From: Lachnospiraceae bacterium
Lineage (GTDB): Bacteria > Bacillota > Clostridia > Lachnospirales > Lachnospiraceae
DNA length: 64,000 nucleotides
Assembly (NCBI GenBank): GCA_902363445.1
Contig: CABJAB010000005.1
Coordinates: 1 to 64,000, forward strand
Direction: 5' to 3'
The notes under the pieces are model-generated. The model was not told the origin of the DNA. It searched no databases and worked only from the letters and a program-made list of their open reading frames with translations. Made by a program: the position numbers and the translations under genes. Below, one piece after another: positions 51,628 through 60,993 of this stretch (positions within the stretch are counted from its first letter, which is position 1; every line of letters begins with the position of its first letter).

Positions 51628-52605
51628 ATGGGAATATTTGATAAATACAAGGAACCAGTATTTTTAAAGGAGTCAAGTAATGCGGCTGAAGAAATCGAGC
51701 TGTTACAGTCTTTGCTGGAAAAGGCTCCAGAAGATATACAAAAACAAATACAACAAGATATTCGATGCCTGCAGGCCGGAAAAGCAGGAGAGGATCGCAT
51801 TGCATTTGAACTCAAGAACAGCCATATGCCGATGTTTATTTTGCACGATCTGTATCTTGTACATGGAGAATACACGGCACAGATTGATTATTTGATCATT
51901 ACTCGTAAAAGATGTTTTGTTCTTGAATGTAAAAATTTATATGGTGATATCGAGGTGAATTCCGCCGGGGATTTTATTCGTACAATGAAATATGGCAATC
52001 GATATCTAAAAGAGGGAATTTACTCGCCAATCACACAGAATCAGCGCCATATGGAAGTGATCAAGGCAGTTCGAAGTGAATCAAAGGGCAATATTGTTAC
52101 GAAGACTATTTTTGAAAGATACTTTGAGCAGAACTACCGCAGCGTGGTCGTATTGGCTAATCCACAGACGGTTCTCAATTCACGGTATGCAAAAAAAGAA
52201 GTGAAGGACAAGATCATTCGTGCCGATCAGCTTATTACATATATTAAGCGAGTTAATAATGAACGTAGTGCTGAAGATAACGGCGAAAAACACATGGAAG
52301 AAATTGCTGGATGGTTTCTGGGAAAACATCAGGAGAATCCAAAGAATTATTTTGCGAAGTATGAAAGTTTGGTCAATGCTGAAAAATCGGAAAATAAAGT
52401 TGAAGCAGTAACAGAAGAACCAGCAGAAGTAATTCCTGAGAATACTGTGGTTACAAAAGGAACTGACTCAGACGTTACGGTTATATGCCCCAGATGCGGC
52501 GCATATATGGTAAAAAGAAAAGCTACAAAAGGAGCAAATGCAGGAAATGAGTTTTATGGTTGTTCCAGATATCCAAAGTGCAGAGGGATTGTAAATATAA
52601 AGTAG
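51628..52605 (+). CDS. NERD-domain nuclease-like protein with C4 zinc finger
   Basis: 325 aa. The nuclease-related (NERD) domain at residues about 50-170 has AGKAGEDRIAFEL, the QIDYLIITRKRCFVLECKNLYG core with the Asp, Glu and Lys of a PD-(D/E)XK site. An acidic linker leads to a C-terminal topoisomerase-type C4 zinc finger (CPRCGAYMVKRKATKG ... FYGCSRYPKCRG). It probably cuts or processes DNA; biological role unknown. The start at 51628 follows GAGGAAAAATCAT. A phosphatase gene follows. Confidence 0.87.
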   Translation: MGIFDKYKEPVFLKESSNAAEEIELLQSLLEKAPEDIQKQIQQDIRCLQAGKAGEDRIAFELKNSHMPMFILHDLYLVHGEYTAQIDYLIITRKRCFVLECKNLYGDIEVNSAGDFIRTMKYGNRYLKEGIYSPITQNQRHMEVIKAVRSESKGNIVTKTIFERYFEQNYRSVVVLANPQTVLNSRYAKKEVKDKIIRADQLITYIKRVNNERSAEDNGEKHMEEIAGWFLGKHQENPKNYFAKYESLVNAEKSENKVEAVTEEPAEVIPENTVVTKGTDSDVTVICPRCGAYMVKRKATKGANAGNEFYGCSRYPKCRGIVNIK

Positions 52606-52726
52606 TGAATTTTGAGTGGAAAAACATGCTGACTTGTACTACTTTTTGCGAAAACAGAAAAATATACAAGGTTGTAAAAAGCCCATGAATTCAAGGAAGA
52701 TCAAAGATATAAGGAGTTATAGAAAA

Positions 52727-53197
52727 ATGATAAAAATACTATTCGTCTGCCACGGCAATATCTGCCGTTCTCCCATGGCAGAATATGTTCTGAAGGATAT
52801 GGTAAGAAAACGCGGTCTTGAGGACTGTTTTGTAATTGGATCTGCGGCGACCAGCTATGAGGAGATCGGGAATTCGGTTCATCGGGGAACCCGTAGCAAG
52901 CTTTGTTCATGCGGCATCCCCGTGGGAGACCACCGGGCAGTCCGGATGGAAAGGACAGATTATGATAAGTACGATTATCTGATTGGTATGGAACAGAGGA
53001 ATATTTCCAATATGTATTGGATTCTTGATATGAGGCCGGAAGAGGACACAGAACATAAGGTGAGGCGTCTATTGGATTTTGGGAGCAGGCCGAGGGACAT
53101 TGCCGACCCCTGGTATACGGGCAATTTCGACCTGACCTATGAAGATATCCTGGAGGGCTGTGAAGCATTCTTGAAATATGTGCTGAAGAAAAATTAA
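52727..53197 (+). CDS. Low-molecular-weight protein tyrosine phosphatase
   Basis: 156 aa. The signature loop CHGNICRSPMAE (catalytic Cys and Arg) lies near the N terminus, and the general-acid Asp sits in the late IADPWYTG motif. Full length for the family. The start at 52727 follows AAGGAG; the frame extends further up without a site. Such enzymes dephosphorylate tyrosine or arginine phosphates (McsB-type in Bacillus YwlE). No BY-kinase or McsB gene is in the window. Confidence 0.92.
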   Translation: MIKILFVCHGNICRSPMAEYVLKDMVRKRGLEDCFVIGSAATSYEEIGNSVHRGTRSKLCSCGIPVGDHRAVRMERTDYDKYDYLIGMEQRNISNMYWILDMRPEEDTEHKVRRLLDFGSRPRDIADPWYTGNFDLTYEDILEGCEAFLKYVLKKN

Positions 53198-53252
53198 GAA
53201 AATTGTAAGAAAAAGATGTGATTCCAAACCGGAAAAGCACGGTAAGAATAGG

Positions 53253-53300
53253 GTTCCGGCACTGTAAAAAACAACAGTGCATGGAATCTTTCTTTTTTGG
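53253..53300 (+). terminator. Terminator after the phosphatase gene
   Basis: GGTTCC...CACTGT-AAAAAACA-ACAGTG...GGAATC forms a stem with a small internal bulge, followed by TTTCTTTTTT. Confidence 0.8.
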
Positions 53301-53479
53301 GAAAATAACAGTAAGAAACAAAGGAAAATTTAAAGGAAAATTTAAACCTTTAGACACAAAATAGACACAGGTTTTTCTGTATACTGGTGCAAGTAGTAAT
53401 GAAAGTATTATTGACGGAATACTGTGTTTTTGACGGGATGAGAGTATAACGGGAAAAAATCGAGAGGAATTGACGTGTT

Positions 53480-54736
53480 ATGATTGTATGGATTCGAAAT
53501 TTTAATTTTCTGATCTTATTGCTTTTCAGCGTCTGTTATTTATACCAGATAGTGTTTGTTTTTATTCGTCTGTTTTCCAAGAGGAAGCATTATGATACGG
53601 ATAAGCTCCATAAATTTGCGGTGGTGATTTCCGCCAGGAATGAGGGGACGGTCATAGGAGAACTGCTGGACAGTATCCATAGGCAGAACTACCCTTCGAA
53701 TTTGATAGACATTTATGTGGTGGCGGATAACTGCACAGACGATACGGCGCAGGTGGCCAGAGAGCACCGCGCGATCGTCTACGAGCGGTTTGACCATATT
53801 CAGGTGGGAAAAGGGTACGCGCTCAATTACCTGTTTTCCAAGATAGATACGAAGGTAGGCCTGGAGGCTTATGACGGATATATGGTTTTCGACGCGGACA
53901 ACGTCCTGGACGAAAATTATGTGGCAGAGATGAATAAGGTGTTTGGAAGCGGCTATTCGGTGGTCACCAGCTACCGGAATTCGAAGAATTACGGTTCCAA
54001 TTGGATTTCGGCCGGCTATGCTCTGTGGTTTTTGAGGGAATCCAAGTATCTGAACGGCGCGAGGATGCAGTGCGGAACCAGCTGTGCCATATCGGGTACG
54101 GGCTTCCTGGTGTCCAACGAGATCATCCGTGAAAACAATGGATGGAAGCATCACCTTCTTACTGAGGATATTGAGTTTTCCACCGACAGTATTATCCAGG
54201 GCCGGATTATCGGATACTGTGAAGAAGCCATTCTTTATGATGAACAGCCCATCCGTTTTAAAGAATCCTGGAATCAGCGGCTTCGCTGGGCGAAGGGATT
54301 TTACCAGGTACTCGGAAATTACGGCGGGAGACTCATGAGAGGAATGGCCACAAAGCATAGCTTTCAGTGCTACGATATGATGATGACCCTTGCTCCGGCC
54401 ACTTTACTGACCATGGTGACTCTGGTGATCAACGGCGTGTTTGGGACGGCCGGACTGCTGCTCGGTCATTTGAGCTGGGTTGAGATGACGTTAGAAGCGA
54501 TTATCGGAAATCTGGTCGGAATATACATTTCCCTGTTCTTCTTTGGCCTTGTGACTACGATTACGGAGTGGAAGCAGATTCACTGCAGCGGACAGAAGAA
54601 GATTCTATATATGTTCAGTTTTCCTATTTTCATATTCACATATGTACCCATTGCGATCGCGGCATTGTTTAAAAAGGTAACGTGGGTGCCCATCCGCCAT
54701 ACGGTCGTAAAGAGCGTACAAGAAATCCGAGGCTGA
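53480..54736 (+). CDS. Membrane glycosyltransferase, family 2
   Basis: 418 aa. One N-terminal span, then a GT2 catalytic domain: SARNEGTVIGELLDSI, VVADNCTDDT, the metal-binding FDADN, the acceptor-site LLTEDIEFS, and QRLRW, the QxxRW motif of processive synthases. Three or four C-terminal spans form the channel-like region. It probably makes or extends a surface polysaccharide from UDP-sugar (inference); the sugar is unknown. GAGAGGAATT is a modest binding site. It stands alone, without other capsule genes. Confidence 0.87.
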   Translation: MIVWIRNFNFLILLLFSVCYLYQIVFVFIRLFSKRKHYDTDKLHKFAVVISARNEGTVIGELLDSIHRQNYPSNLIDIYVVADNCTDDTAQVAREHRAIVYERFDHIQVGKGYALNYLFSKIDTKVGLEAYDGYMVFDADNVLDENYVAEMNKVFGSGYSVVTSYRNSKNYGSNWISAGYALWFLRESKYLNGARMQCGTSCAISGTGFLVSNEIIRENNGWKHHLLTEDIEFSTDSIIQGRIIGYCEEAILYDEQPIRFKESWNQRLRWAKGFYQVLGNYGGRLMRGMATKHSFQCYDMMMTLAPATLLTMVTLVINGVFGTAGLLLGHLSWVEMTLEAIIGNLVGIYISLFFFGLVTTITEWKQIHCSGQKKILYMFSFPIFIFTYVPIAIAALFKKVTWVPIRHTVVKSVQEIRG

Positions 54737-54844
54737 CGAAAAAACTGCCGTCTGCCGGCGGGAATCATATGAACTGAAATGATTAACAGCGTCCGGATAA
54801 ATTCCGGGCGCTGTTTTGCAATAAATGGCAACAGCAGTTTATTA

Positions 54845-54873
54845 TTGACATATGCCAATAAAAATGGTATATT
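54845..54873 (+). promoter_or_regulatory. Promoter of the DUF134-NifX gene with dyad elements
   Basis: TTGACA (54845-54850), 17 bases, TATATT (54868-54873). The imperfect dyad ATGCCA-ATAAAAA-TGGTAT lies in the spacer, and ATGGCAA-type blocks flank it near 54825 and 54880. This looks like an operator; the DNA-binding DUF134 domain of the gene product is a candidate for autoregulation (inference). Confidence 0.72.
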
Positions 54874-54925
54874 ATTTTTAATGGCAATGAAAACAGATAA
54901 TAGAATGTCAGAAAGGATGCACGCC

Positions 54926-55696
54926 ATGCCAAGACCAAGCAAATGCAAATGCGTGGGCAGGATGCCCAGGTTCAGCAGCTTCGGGCCGGTAGATCGGGGA
55001 GACTCGTGCCGGGGGAACCGGATTATCCTCAGTGTGGAAGAATACGAAGTGCTTCGCCTTATTGATTATGAGGGACTTACACAGGAGGCCTGCGCCGCGA
55101 GGATGGATGTGAAGCGGGCGACCGTCCAGGCGCTTTATGCGGAAGCGCGGAAAAAGACGGCCAGATTTCTGGTGGAAGGCTCTTCGCTTTACATTGAAGG
55201 AGGAAGCTATCGGATCGTGGAATCACATTTGCCTGAGTCAGGGGTGCAGAAAGGTGGAAGGAAAATGAAACTTGCAGTGACCTATGAAAACGGCCAGATA
55301 TTTCAGCATTTCGGCCATTCGGAGCAGTTTAAGATTTATGAGACAGAAGACGGAAAAATCTTGTCTTCGGAAGTTGTAGATACCAATGGAACCGGCCATG
55401 GAGCTCTGGCAGGCTTTTTAAAGGAGCGGGGAGTAGAGGTCCTCATCTGCGGAAACATCGGGGGCGGTGCCAGGAATGCTCTGGCAGAAGCCGGCATTCG
55501 CTTGTTCCCTGGCGCGGCCGGGGAAGCAGATGCCCAGGTCGGGTCATTCCTGGCAGGCTCCCTGTCTTATGATCCCGATGCTATGTGCACACACCATGGA
55601 CATGAAGAAGGACATTCCTGCGGTCATGGCGACGGGCACGAGGGTCACGGCGGCTGCGGCGGACATGACCATCACGGCTGCGGAGGAAATCACTAA
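54926..55696 (+). CDS. DUF134 DNA-binding domain fused to NifX/NifB-like domain with His-rich tail
   Basis: 256 aa. The N-terminal part is DUF134 (MPRPSKCKCVGRMPRF, LSVEEYEVLRLIDYEGLTQEACAARMDVKRATVQALYAEAR), an HTH of the sigma-70 region 4 type. The C-terminal part (about 115-220) is a dinitrogenase iron-molybdenum cofactor biosynthesis domain (FQHFGHSEQFKIYE, GALAGFLKERGVEVLICGNIGGGA). The last 40 residues are a His/Gly/Cys-rich tail that would bind metal. Usually the two domains are separate proteins. The start at 54926 follows AAAGGA; ATG 54905 is an alternative. A metal-responsive regulator is the simplest guess. Confidence 0.83.
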   Translation: MPRPSKCKCVGRMPRFSSFGPVDRGDSCRGNRIILSVEEYEVLRLIDYEGLTQEACAARMDVKRATVQALYAEARKKTARFLVEGSSLYIEGGSYRIVESHLPESGVQKGGRKMKLAVTYENGQIFQHFGHSEQFKIYETEDGKILSSEVVDTNGTGHGALAGFLKERGVEVLICGNIGGGARNALAEAGIRLFPGAAGEADAQVGSFLAGSLSYDPDAMCTHHGHEEGHSCGHGDGHEGHGGCGGHDHHGCGGNH

Positions 55697-55730
55697 AGGA
55701 GCTGATGATCGCATTATTGAGGTGGTATTG

Positions 55731-55775
55731 AAAAAGGCGTCTCACAAGCTTCTATTCTGCTTGTGAGACGCCTTT
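55731..55775 (+). terminator. Strong terminator after the DUF134-NifX gene
   Basis: AAAAGGCGTCTCACAAGC and its perfect complement with a 9-base loop, followed by TTTT. The A tract on the 5' side makes it able to act on the minus strand as well, for the convergent reductase gene. Confidence 0.95.
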
Positions 55776-55807
55776 TGCTGTCTCAAGAGGTCAGGTATTA
55801 ACAAATA

Positions 55808-56773
55808 TTATTTTTCATCTACGGCCTGTAAAATGCGGTCCATTTTATCATAATAGCGGGGCAGATCTAGATGCTCTTCTTTTGCTGTCTGGTAGACACA
55901 GCTGCATCCATATAGAATATCTTTAATATCATTGTGTAATGTCATGATGCGGCTGGTCAGCTCATTATTTGCGAACATTCTTTTCATTACGACGCTTGAG
56001 ATGGGAGCAGGAAGCCGATAGGGCATGACCTCACCGCGGTATTTTTTCAGATCCACGCCTCGGGCAGAAACGGCTTTGATCGTCTCACGGATCGTGCGTA
56101 TTGCTTCTTTTATCATACGAGAATCTCCCATTAAGTTCAAAGCCAGCTGGCGGGGGTCGTCCACATTTCCGTTTTGAGCGGCCGTAGAAGTGACGCCGGC
56201 ATTGATAGCCATATGAAGCCATATCCATTCTGTCATATCATAGGGGATCTCTGCTTTCAGACCGGCGGACTGTAGAAGCGCCAGAAGATCAGGATAGTTG
56301 GGAATGTTGGTTTTTTCATTGCTTTCCAGCATGATATGGTCAAATAAAACACAATTTAAGGTGTCGTGTCCCATGTGGCCTCCTGCTGTAGGAAAACCAA
56401 TAACAAAAGGCCTTGTGTCAAATATCGTTTGTATTTCCGCGCGGCTGTTCCAGAAATTGCAGAACAAAAGGACGCTTCCATTTAAGTGGTTTGCAGTTAT
56501 GGTCTCCATTGCATTCTGAACTGCCCCGCTTGCTACACTCATTATGATCAGATCGTAATCTGTATTCTTCTCTGCAAGTAGGATCTCGTAGTTATCCTTT
56601 TTTTCTTCGCCTTTTTTATTATATCTGCCGTCTAGTATTTCAACAGATAGTCGGGCGGGAGCAGAAGCTCTTTTATGTTCCCGAATCCAGTGCTCTACCT
56701 GATGTCCGGCCTTTTGTAACGCATATCCATAGGTGGTTCCGATTACACCTAATCCTAAAATACAAATCTTCAT
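55808..56773 (-). CDS. Ketopantoate reductase-family (ApbA/PanE) protein
   Basis: 321 aa. N-terminal NADP-binding motif ICILGLGVIGTTYGYALQKAGHQVEHWIRE; the C-terminal helical domain contains the WIWLHMAINAGVTSTAAQNG segment in place of the typical KxxxN-rich core. Ketopantoate reductase (PanE) makes pantoate for coenzyme A, but many paralogues reduce other 2-ketoacids; the diverged C-terminal half suggests a paralogue. No panB/panC nearby. A decayed regulator lies upstream on the same strand. Confidence 0.82.
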   Translation of the reverse strand: MKICILGLGVIGTTYGYALQKAGHQVEHWIREHKRASAPARLSVEILDGRYNKKGEEKKDNYEILLAEKNTDYDLIIMSVASGAVQNAMETITANHLNGSVLLFCNFWNSRAEIQTIFDTRPFVIGFPTAGGHMGHDTLNCVLFDHIMLESNEKTNIPNYPDLLALLQSAGLKAEIPYDMTEWIWLHMAINAGVTSTAAQNGNVDDPRQLALNLMGDSRMIKEAIRTIRETIKAVSARGVDLKKYRGEVMPYRLPAPISSVVMKRMFANNELTSRIMTLHNDIKDILYGCSCVYQTAKEEHLDLPRYYDKMDRILQAVDEK

Positions 56774-56809
56774 TGTATACTGACCTTTCTGATTCGACCA
56801 ATTAAAGTT

Positions 56810-57179
56810 TTAGTGGTTCAGTTTCCTCCACAAGGTACTGCGGCTTATTCCAAGGCGCTCCGCGGCTTTTGTCTGATGCATATTTTCCTCCATCAGAACG
56901 AGATTAATGACATCCCTTTCGATCTCGTCCAGAGTTTTGGACAGATCCAGATTCTGCAGCTGAAACAGATTTAACTTCCAGTTGCAGTTCTTAAGGTATT
57001 CCAGAGCGTCCTGCTCAAATCCGATGATCTCCCTGCCGATGAAGATAATTGAGTCCCTGCTCCAGATCCCCTACAAAGACATCAATATCGGCAGAATTTG
57101 AAAAGGAAAGGGAAACAGCCTGAAGGGTCTCCTTCAGGCTGTCGTAAGGAGCGATGGCTAAAATGGATGCTTTTTTCAT
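56810..57179 (-). pseudogene. Remnant of a PrpR-type sigma-54-dependent activator
   Basis: On the minus strand a start at 57179 reads MKKASILAIAPYDSLKETLQ ... DVFVGDLEQG, the beginning of a PrpR_N sensor domain, and stops near 57018. A different frame continues as IIGFEQDALEYLKNCNW, the end of an AAA+ domain, then LDEIERDVINLVLMEENM and the Fis-type HTH QTKAAERLGISRSTLWRKL to the stop at 56810. A complete gene would be about 600-650 codons; roughly 500 codons are missing and the join is frameshifted. It is an internal-deletion pseudogene beside the PanE-like gene it may have controlled. Confidence 0.82.
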
Positions 57180-57247
57180 ATAATGGTCACCTCATGTTTC
57201 GTTTTTAAACAGTTAAACCATATCATAAAAAAGCAAATCTTTCAATC

Positions 57248-59107
57248 TCACTCCAATTCAAACTGTCCGGTATAGAGCTTGTAATACCGGCCTTTCTGCT
57301 CCAGCAGCTCTTCGTGGCTGCCGCGCTCGATGACCTCTCCGTGTTCCAGGACCAGGATGGCCTTGGAGTTGCGTACGGTGGAAAGCCGGTGGGCGATGAC
57401 AAAGACGGTCCTTCCCTCCATCAGGAAATCCATGCCCCGCTCAATGAGCCGCTCTGTACCGGTGTCGATGGAGCTGGTCGCCTCATCCAGAATGAGGACA
57501 GGCGGCTGGGATACAGCGGCCCTGGCGATGGCGAGAAGCTGACGCTGGCCTTGGGAGAGGTTTCCGCCGTCGCTGTGAAGCAGGGTGTCATAGCCATTGG
57601 GCAGACGGCGGATAAAGGAATCGGCGCCCGCTAGGACGGCGGCCTCCCGGACCTCTTCATCGGTGGCGGACAGACGGCCGTAGCGGATGTTGTCCGCGAT
57701 GGTTCCGGTGAAAAGATGAGTATCCTGGATGACGAGGGACAGGGACCGGCGCAGGTCGTCTTTTTTTATGTCCCGGATATCCAGGCCGTCATAGGTGATA
57801 GCCCCCCGATCAATTTCATAAAACCGGTTTATCAGGTTTATGATAGTCGTCTTGCCCGCCCCGGTAGAGCCGACAAAGGCAATCTTCTGTCCGGGCTTCG
57901 CGTAAAGGTCAATATGGGACAGGATGGTCTTCTCCGGAACATATCCAAAGGAGACATCATGGAAGCGCACATCGCCCCGGAGAGGGATTAAGGTATGACC
58001 GCCCTCGGGAAGCGGCTGCTTCCAGACATAGCGTCCTTTGCGGCCGGAGCATTCCCGGAGCGTGCCGTCCTCCGCCTCTTCCGCGCGGCAGAGGGTTACC
58101 GTGCCTTCGTCTATTTCCGGCGTCACATCCATCATTTCAAAGATCCGTTCTGCCCCCGAGAGGGCGGCCAGCAGGAAATTGACCTGCTGTGTAAACTGAT
58201 TCATGGGCATGGCGCTCTGCCTTACATATACCAGATAGGAAGCCAGACTTCCCAGGTCGATCAGGCCGGACAGGGCGAAAAGCCCGCCGACACAGGCGGA
58301 GACCGCGTAATTAAAATAGGAAAGGCTTACAATGACCGGAATCATCATGCCGGAATAAGTCAGGGCCTTGGTCGAGGACTTCCTCAGAGCCTCATTCCGT
58401 CTGCAGAATTCTTCAAAATCCTTTTCCTCATGGTTGAACACTTTTTCAACCTTCTGGCCGGTGACCATCTCTTCCGCGAAGCCGCCGATGCTTCCCAGCC
58501 ATTTTTGCTGTTCGGCAAAGTATTTCTTGCTCCGCCTGCCGTTATATTGAATAAACAGAAACATAAAAGCCATGAACACCAGGACGATCATGGACAGGCG
58601 CCAGTTGAGGACCAGCAGCATGGCGACGGTGCCGGTAACTACGATGGTGCTCTGTATCAGCATGGTGAAACTGCCGTTTAAAGCCTCGGTGATGGTATCC
58701 ACGTCATTGGTAAAACGGCTCATCAGCTCTCCATGGGTGTGGGCGTCGAAATAGGACAGCGGAAGGGACTGAGTGTGGACAAATAAGTCATGGCGGATCT
58801 CGCTTACCACCTTTTGGGACATCCGGACCATCAGCTGATTGTAGCCCCAGGTGGCCAGGACGCCGGTGAGGTACATGACCGCCATGAGGAGAAGCATCCG
58901 GAGAAGGCCGGATATATCGCCTGGCAGAATATAATTGTTGATGACTGGCTTCAGGAGATAAGTCCCCATGATATTGGCCAGGCTTCCGACGGCGGTCAGG
59001 AAGATGACAAGGGCCAAAAGGGCCTTGTGCCCGCCCAGATAGTGAAACAGGCGGTGTATGGTCTTTTTTGTGTCCTTGGGTTTTTTATATCCGACGTATC
59101 GTGCCAT
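57248..59107 (-). CDS. ABC exporter half, catalytic-site subunit
   Basis: 619 aa: N-terminal six-span membrane domain, C-terminal ATPase. Walker A GSTGAGKT, signature LSQGQRQ (non-canonical Gln), Walker B LILDEATS with the catalytic Glu, and H loop IAHRLSTV. An insert of about 50 residues lies between the membrane and ATPase domains. It pairs with the 59107 gene in a heterodimer. Its start overlaps the stop of the upstream gene by one base (TAATG). Substrate unknown; multidrug or lipid export is typical. Confidence 0.93.
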   Translation of the reverse strand: MARYVGYKKPKDTKKTIHRLFHYLGGHKALLALVIFLTAVGSLANIMGTYLLKPVINNYILPGDISGLLRMLLLMAVMYLTGVLATWGYNQLMVRMSQKVVSEIRHDLFVHTQSLPLSYFDAHTHGELMSRFTNDVDTITEALNGSFTMLIQSTIVVTGTVAMLLVLNWRLSMIVLVFMAFMFLFIQYNGRRSKKYFAEQQKWLGSIGGFAEEMVTGQKVEKVFNHEEKDFEEFCRRNEALRKSSTKALTYSGMMIPVIVSLSYFNYAVSACVGGLFALSGLIDLGSLASYLVYVRQSAMPMNQFTQQVNFLLAALSGAERIFEMMDVTPEIDEGTVTLCRAEEAEDGTLRECSGRKGRYVWKQPLPEGGHTLIPLRGDVRFHDVSFGYVPEKTILSHIDLYAKPGQKIAFVGSTGAGKTTIINLINRFYEIDRGAITYDGLDIRDIKKDDLRRSLSLVIQDTHLFTGTIADNIRYGRLSATDEEVREAAVLAGADSFIRRLPNGYDTLLHSDGGNLSQGQRQLLAIARAAVSQPPVLILDEATSSIDTGTERLIERGMDFLMEGRTVFVIAHRLSTVRNSKAILVLEHGEVIERGSHEELLEQKGRYYKLYTGQFELE

Positions 59108-60834
59108 TAGAGACCAACTCCTTCCTGCTGGGAATAATAAAGCTCCTGATAGGTCTTGTTGGAAGCCAGAAGCGTTTCATGGCTGCCGGTGGCCTGGATC
59201 TCGCCGTGTTCCAGAATAAAGATCTGATCGGCGTGCATCACTGAAGTGATCCTCTGGGCGATGATGATCTTGGTCGTGCCGTTCAAATACCCGGAAAGGC
59301 CCTCCCGGATCTTTGCTTCCGTAGCGGTGTCCACGGCGCTGGTGGAGTCATCCAGGATCAGGATTTTTGGATGCTTTAGAAGAGCCCTGGCAATACAGAG
59401 ACGCTGCTTTTGTCCGCCGGATATGTTGACGCCTCCCTGTCCGAGCTCCGTATCGTAACCCTTGGGAAGCTGGTTTATGAATTCGTCGGCACATGCTATC
59501 CGGCAGGCCTCCCGGATCTCTTCTTCTGTGGCGTCGTCCTTTCCCCAGCGCAGGTTATCCAGGATGGTTCCGGAAAACAAGGTGTTTTTCTGAAGGACCA
59601 TGGCTACGGCATCCCTCAGGTGGGAAAGCGGATATTCACAGACGGGATGTCCGTCGATGGAAAGGGTTCCGGAGGTGACATCGTACAGTCTGGGGATCAG
59701 CTGGACAAGCGTACTTTTGGCAGAGCCGGTGCCGCCGAGGATCCCTATAGTCTGACCGGCTTTTATGGAACACGTTATGTCTGACAGGACGTATTCTTTG
59801 GCCTCAGGGCGGTATTTGAAGTAAACGTGCTCAAAGGAAACGGAGCCGTCCGTTATCTGGATATCCCTGGCACATTCTTCTGTGATGTCGATCTCCTCAT
59901 CCAATACTTCCACGATACGGCGGCAGGAGGCGAGAGAACGGGTCATCATCATAAATACGTTGGATATCATCATCAGAGAATTGAGCACCTGGAGTACATA
60001 GCTCAGGAAGCCGGTCAGCTGTCCGACCTGCATGTCGCCGACGAAGATCAGATTGCCGCCTATCCAGAGGATGCTGAGGATTGTCGCATACATGACCAGC
60101 TGCATGGCCGGCATATTGAGGGCGGCCAGGCCGAAAGCCTTTTCCGAGGTGGTGCGGAGGGCCATATTCCCTTCGTTGAATTTTCCAATCTCATAATCTC
60201 CGCGGACGTAGGATTTGACCACGCGCACAGCGGTCAGATTTTCCTGGACGATCCGGTTCACCAGGTCAATGGAGCCCTGCATTTTGGAATAGAGGGGGCG
60301 TACATTCTTGATGATAAAAAAGAGGAGAATTCCAAGAATGGGAGACGCCACACAGAATACCAGCGCCAGCTTCCAGTTCATTAAGAACGCCATGACCAAG
60401 GAGATGAGCATCATGATGGGCGCTCTGCAGCCGGGCCTCATGCCGGTGGCCACGGAGTTCTGGATGGTGGTGACGTCGCTGGTGAGCCTCGTCACCAGGG
60501 AAGAAGTCCGGAAATGGTCAATGTTGGAAAAAGAGAAGCTCTGCAGCTTTTTATATTCCGCTTTCCGCAGCTCCGCTCCCAGCCCCTGGCCGCAGGTGGC
60601 GGAAAATTTAGCGCTGCCGACTCCGAGAAACAGGGAGAGGAGCGCGCAGAAGATCATGAGAATCCCTTTCTGGAAAATGATGGCCTTGTTACCGGTGGCC
60701 ACGCCGACGTCGATGATATCCGCCATGATCAGAGGGATGATCAGTTCAAACGTGCCTTCCAGAGTGATGCAGACGACAGCCAGGACAGCGTATGCTTTAT
60801 AGGGCTTCATATAGGAAAAAAGTCGCTTTAACAT
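59107..60834 (-). CDS. ABC exporter half, degenerate-site subunit
   Basis: 575 aa: six-span membrane domain and ATPase. Walker A GGTGSAKS, signature NISGGQKQ, Walker B LILDDSTS, in which the catalytic Glu is replaced by Asp. In heterodimeric exporters such as TM287/288 or BmrCD, one site is degenerate; here the Asp site would pair with the LSQGQ signature of the partner, so the defects fall in one site as expected. The start at 60834 follows AAGGGAACG; a longer frame is unsupported. First gene of the pair. Confidence 0.93.
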   Translation of the reverse strand: MLKRLFSYMKPYKAYAVLAVVCITLEGTFELIIPLIMADIIDVGVATGNKAIIFQKGILMIFCALLSLFLGVGSAKFSATCGQGLGAELRKAEYKKLQSFSFSNIDHFRTSSLVTRLTSDVTTIQNSVATGMRPGCRAPIMMLISLVMAFLMNWKLALVFCVASPILGILLFFIIKNVRPLYSKMQGSIDLVNRIVQENLTAVRVVKSYVRGDYEIGKFNEGNMALRTTSEKAFGLAALNMPAMQLVMYATILSILWIGGNLIFVGDMQVGQLTGFLSYVLQVLNSLMMISNVFMMMTRSLASCRRIVEVLDEEIDITEECARDIQITDGSVSFEHVYFKYRPEAKEYVLSDITCSIKAGQTIGILGGTGSAKSTLVQLIPRLYDVTSGTLSIDGHPVCEYPLSHLRDAVAMVLQKNTLFSGTILDNLRWGKDDATEEEIREACRIACADEFINQLPKGYDTELGQGGVNISGGQKQRLCIARALLKHPKILILDDSTSAVDTATEAKIREGLSGYLNGTTKIIIAQRITSVMHADQIFILEHGEIQATGSHETLLASNKTYQELYYSQQEGVGL

Positions 60835-60951
60835 AATAATCGTTCCCTTCTTAGGTGTCTTTCCTGAGTGACAGATCAGGAATCCCGTCATTCATTATAT
60901 TGTAGGACGAAAGCAGAAAGACTTCAAGATTAAAATGCCGGAAAATGAGAT

Positions 60952-60978
60952 ACGCCGCGGCATGAAAAGCCGCGGCGT
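60952..60978 (-). terminator. Hairpin after the rhamnose isomerase gene
   Basis: ACGCCGCGGC/GCCGCGGCGT, a perfect 10-bp GC-rich stem with a 7-base loop, 16 bases past the minus-strand stop. The T tract after it is weak, so it may be a partial terminator. Confidence 0.65.
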
Positions 60979-60993
60979 CCGGTTTCTGTTTTA

